A stretch of 64,000 nucleotides of DNA from Bradyrhizobium sp. AZCC 1610 (GTDB taxonomy: Bacteria > Pseudomonadota > Alphaproteobacteria > Rhizobiales > Xanthobacteraceae), in contig NZ_JAZHRR010000001.1 in the NCBI RefSeq assembly GCF_036924515.1, positions 4,063,001 to 4,127,000 on the forward strand. Reading direction: 5' to 3'. Of the stretch, positions 61,477-64,000 are shown one piece after another; position 1 is the first letter of the stretch, and the number at the start of each line of letters is the position of its first letter. A program made the translations under genes and the position numbers. Below the pieces are notes generated by a model, which saw only the letters and a list, made by a program, of their open reading frames with translations, was not told the origin of the DNA and searched no databases.

Positions 61477-62058
61477 TTGCCGCAAATCGGTCTTTTCGAA
61501 ATGCGCCGGCTGGAGATGCTGAGCAACACCATCTTCGGCGTGGCCATGACCCTGCTCGCCTATGACCTACCAAAGGCCTCCAGCTTCAAGAACGCACCCG
61601 ACTGGCACGACCTGATGCGCGTTTATGCGCAACCGGTCATCGCACTGATGATCAGCTTCATCGTCGCCGGCATGTTCTGGTTCAGCCATCACCGCCGGCT
61701 CGCGGTTGCGCCGGAAGGCGGCCGAGGCGTGGTGTTTCTCAATCTGTTTTTTCTGCTCTCGATCATCATCCTGCCGGTGACGAACGGACTCTACGGCGCC
61801 TACCGGCTCGATGGCGTGCTGGCTGTCCTCTACGGGTTTCACCTGACCATCATCGCTGCGCTGAACGCGGTGCTATGGGTTCTTGCGCTCAAGGGCCGCA
61901 GCGATCCGCATTTGCTCATGACAGCGCTGTTTCCGGTGTTAGTGTTCGTCCTCGGGACGGCCGTGGCGTTGGTAGCCCCGCGAATTGCGCAGTTCGTCTG
62001 GTGCCTGGCTTTCCTGGCGCCGCTGGCAGGTTGGATCGCCGGACGTCGTGCCGGCTAG
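61477..62058 (+). CDS. TMEM175/DUF1211-family channel-like membrane protein
   Basis: A 193-residue inner-membrane protein with about six hydrophobic segments. The first has the family signature RRLEMLSNTIFGVAMTLLAY, a variant of the RxE-FSD motif of bacterial TMEM175 potassium channels, in which the D of FSD is replaced by N here. MFWFSHHRRLAV matches the second conserved region. TTG is the start, with GGGGG upstream; an in-frame ATG at 61501 would cut off the start of the first helix. Potassium conduction is inferred from the family. Confidence 0.72.
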   Translation: MPQIGLFEMRRLEMLSNTIFGVAMTLLAYDLPKASSFKNAPDWHDLMRVYAQPVIALMISFIVAGMFWFSHHRRLAVAPEGGRGVVFLNLFFLLSIIILPVTNGLYGAYRLDGVLAVLYGFHLTIIAALNAVLWVLALKGRSDPHLLMTALFPVLVFVLGTAVALVAPRIAQFVWCLAFLAPLAGWIAGRRAG

Positions 62059-62069
62059 GCGACGTCGTC

Positions 62070-62822
62070 TCATCGCGTCACGGGCCGACGCGAAACCTTC
62101 GCCTCGCTGACCGTGAGCAGGCGGCTCGCCTCCTCGGCAATCATCCGCTCCATGTTTTCCTGAAATTCCTTGCGCGGCAAGCCCGGCGCGATCGGCGGCA
62201 GAAACGACAGTGTGATGATGCCTGAGTGCATCGTCAGCTTCTTCTTGTCCCAGAACAGGCCGGAATTGCACGCGGCCGGCACGACGGGGACGTCGAGATT
62301 GGTGTAGAGCGCAGAGATGCCGGCAGACTGGAACTTCACAGGCTCGTCGATCGCCTGACGCGTGCCTTGCGGAAACAACAGCACCTTGCGCCCCTCGCCG
62401 ACCGCGCGCCTGGCTTCATCGACCATCTGGCGCAGCGCCTGGCGGCCAGCCGAGCGATCGACCAGGATCATCGGATAGCGCTCGAGAAACCAACCAACGA
62501 GCGGCAGCTTCCTCAACTCTTTCTTGGCGACGATGCTGGCATCGGGGAAAATCACGCAGAGCGCCGCCGTCTCCCACAGCGATTGATGATTGCAGGCGAT
62601 GATGCAGGGTCCATCGGGAACGTGCTCGCGCCCCTCGATGCGATAATCCAGCCCCACCACGTACTTCATCAGGAACAGGATGCCGTTGGCCCAGACCTGG
62701 GAGACCGCACGCACCGTCGCGCTGCTCGCGTTGAACAGTGCCATGACAGGCACCGACAGCGAAACGACGACCGTCAGGATCACCACGGCGGCATCGAATA
62801 GTATAGACCTCAGATAATGCAA
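62070..62822 (-). CDS. plsC: 1-acyl-sn-glycerol-3-phosphate acyltransferase
   Basis: A 250-residue membrane-bound acyltransferase that makes phosphatidic acid. One N-terminal membrane segment (ILFDAAVVILTVVVSLSVPV) precedes the catalytic motif NHQSLWETA: H79 with E84, an H-x4-E rather than H-x4-D pattern, as in several alphaproteobacterial members. Motif III FPQGTRQ and the P-rich VVPAACNSGLF follow. The TTG at 62822 is the best start; the long frame to 63395 runs antisense through the next gene and is rejected. It is divergent from the next gene. Confidence 0.85.
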   Translation of the reverse strand: MHYLRSILFDAAVVILTVVVSLSVPVMALFNASSATVRAVSQVWANGILFLMKYVVGLDYRIEGREHVPDGPCIIACNHQSLWETAALCVIFPDASIVAKKELRKLPLVGWFLERYPMILVDRSAGRQALRQMVDEARRAVGEGRKVLLFPQGTRQAIDEPVKFQSAGISALYTNLDVPVVPAACNSGLFWDKKKLTMHSGIITLSFLPPIAPGLPRKEFQENMERMIAEEASRLLTVSEAKVSRRPVTR

Positions 62823-62948
62823 ACGTCCGTCCCTCGGGCCTCTATGCGGCTTCCAATACAGCACTTTTCCCGGGTTGCACAATTCCGCCCACCCCGCTGA
62901 AATATGGCCCACCATGGATCGGCCCGATTGCCGATCCAGGATCGCCCC

Positions 62949-63806
62949 ATGCCAACCTTCGAAAAAATCTCCATCGCGCCGCACCTCGCCTTCAACGCCA
63001 TCACCGCCGGTCCACCCGGCGCGCCGCTGGTGCTGCTGCTGCACGGCTTTGCAGAATCGATGCATTGCTGGTGCGCGCAGGTCGCTTGCCTTGGCGACAT
63101 GGGCTATCGCGCCATTGCGCCGAGCCAGCGCGGCTATTCGCCGGGCGCCCGGCCGGATCCGCGTGAGTTTTCGCACTACCTGATCGACCGCCTGATGAAC
63201 GACGCCATGGCGATCGCGGCGGCCGCGGGCTATGGCGAGGCGCGCTTTCATCTCGTTGGCCACGACTGGGGCGGCAGCATCGCCTGGGGTATCGCTGAGC
63301 GCCACCACGAGCGGCTGGCTTCGCTCACCATTCTCTCGCGGCCGCATCCGAACGCGTTCAATCGCGCGCTGACGGCCGACAGCGAGCAGGCGCAACGCTC
63401 AAAGCACCACAAGGCGTTTCTGGAACCGGATGCCGCCGATGTCGTACTGGCTGACGACGCCAAATGGCTGCGCGAACGCCTGACCGCCAATGGCGTCCCG
63501 GCCGACGCGATCGAGAGGCATCTCGCCGTGCTTGGCAACAAGGAGGCGATGGAAGCCGCGCTGGCCTGGTATCGTGCCCGCGGCGCGATCCGCGGGCCGC
63601 TCGGTCCGATCCGCGTACCGACCCTTTATATCTGGGGTGACGCCGACGACACCGTCGGCCGCGCCGCCGCCGAAGGTACAGTCGATTTCATCGCCGCGCC
63701 CTATCGCTTCGAGGTGCTTCCGGGCATCGGGCATTTTGCGGCGGATCAGGCACCGGAACGGGTGTGCGAATTGCTGCTGGAACACATCGCCGCGCATCCG
63801 GCCTGA
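62949..63806 (+). CDS. Epoxide-hydrolase-like alpha/beta hydrolase
   Basis: A 285-residue hydrolase of the epoxide hydrolase/haloalkane dehalogenase type, with aspartate as nucleophile: D106 in HLVGHDWGGSIAW. The oxyanion HGFAESMHCW, the lid region with AFNRALTADSEQAQRS, and the C-terminal GIGHFAADQAPERV with the catalytic His are present. The ATG at 62949 has AGGATC upstream; 15 extra codons to 62904 are not needed. Substrate unknown. Confidence 0.82.
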   Translation: MPTFEKISIAPHLAFNAITAGPPGAPLVLLLHGFAESMHCWCAQVACLGDMGYRAIAPSQRGYSPGARPDPREFSHYLIDRLMNDAMAIAAAAGYGEARFHLVGHDWGGSIAWGIAERHHERLASLTILSRPHPNAFNRALTADSEQAQRSKHHKAFLEPDAADVVLADDAKWLRERLTANGVPADAIERHLAVLGNKEAMEAALAWYRARGAIRGPLGPIRVPTLYIWGDADDTVGRAAAEGTVDFIAAPYRFEVLPGIGHFAADQAPERVCELLLEHIAAHPA

Positions 63807-63858
63807 GGAACACGCCGCCCGCAAAAATGTTGTCATGCACAAAGACGGAGTATGACAA

Positions 63859-64000
63859 ATGGCCAACGAACAATCCGCGGACAAGCCTGCCGCAACCGGA
63901 CGCAAACCGCCCCGGAATGAGCGTCCACCACAATCACAACCGCCGCAAGTCCAGCCGCCGCTTCTGAGCGACGGGCCGGAACTGGTGCGCGACACCCATT
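63859..64000 (+). CDS. Start of a protein-coding gene (cut by window edge)
   Basis: The first 47 codons of a gene that runs off the window. GGAG lies nine bases before the ATG. The visible part is MANEQSADKPAATGRKPPRN, then a Pro/Gln-rich stretch (PPQSQPPQVQPPLL), ending SDGPELVRDTH. This looks like a disordered N-terminus preceding a folded domain not seen here. No family can be named. Confidence 0.6.
   Translation, partial: MANEQSADKPAATGRKPPRNERPPQSQPPQVQPPLLSDGPELVRDTH

Noticed and set aside
62823..63395. Upstream extension of the acyltransferase frame
   Set aside because: It lies antisense to the epoxide-hydrolase-like gene, lacks any domain, and the membrane segment and catalytic motif fit a start at 62822.

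Overview
The window looks like a chromosomal segment of a Bradyrhizobium-type alphaproteobacterium (Nitrobacteraceae). GC is high. Many housekeeping genes have the Rhizobiales form: nadK, hisI, folE, thrS, yidD, cysE, a DUF2336 protein, a DUF3126 protein and a transglutaminase-like cysteine protease. Small palindromic intergenic repeats of the kind scattered through Bradyrhizobium and Rhodopseudomonas genomes recur throughout. There are no rRNA genes, insertion sequences, prophage genes or CRISPR arrays. The first and last genes are cut by the window edges.

Layout. 1-4.3 kb: end of a class III nucleotide cyclase, NAD kinase, a response regulator, an Hpt protein and a DUF2336 protein. 4.3-5.6 kb: a gene-poor stretch with a repeat, a tRNA-like fragment and an orphan gene, possibly an old island scar. 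5.6-10.6 kb: a lytic transglycosylase, then a methanethiol methyltransferase-like gene, a TetR regulator and an unusual alpha/beta-hydrolase + GT-B glycosyltransferase fusion. 10.6-18.4 kb: hisI, folE, an Fe-S scaffold protein, a ClpP-fold secreted protein, yidD, an amino-acid permease coupled to a secreted protein, and a lipoprotein hydrolase. 18.5-23.5 kb: a zinc module, in which an AztD-like periplasmic protein and a TonB-dependent receptor converge, each preceded by a Zur-type palindrome, with an MFS transporter beside them. 23.8-32.9 kb: thrS, a HigBA toxin-antitoxin pair, nitroreductase, patatin, CBS protein, rhomboid protease, GIY-YIG protein and a PAS protein. 33.1-36.0 kb: a complete four-gene polar amino-acid ABC importer.

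36.0-41.6 kb: an orphan membrane protein, a frameshifted small gene, an enoyl-CoA hydratase, a tandem PilZ protein, a transglutaminase-like protease behind two perfect inverted repeats, and an HSL-type esterase. 42-50 kb: a two-partner secretion pair, TpsA (1972 residues with eight near-identical 79-residue repeats) and TpsB. 50-54 kb: small secreted and membrane proteins, a coupled pair ending in an RMF-like gene, and a gamma-carbonic anhydrase. 54-64 kb: cysE, membrane proteins, hydrolases, an FAD monooxygenase, a tRNA-Leu(UAA) split by a group I intron, a TMEM175-like channel, an acyltransferase and an epoxide-hydrolase-like enzyme.

The most notable items are the intron-bearing tRNA-Leu, the Zur-linked zinc module, the hydrolase-glycosyltransferase fusion with its regulator and candidate operator, and the repeat-rich exoprotein. 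Starts, operators and terminators were judged by eye from Shine-Dalgarno sequences, signal peptides and dyad symmetry. No database search was run.
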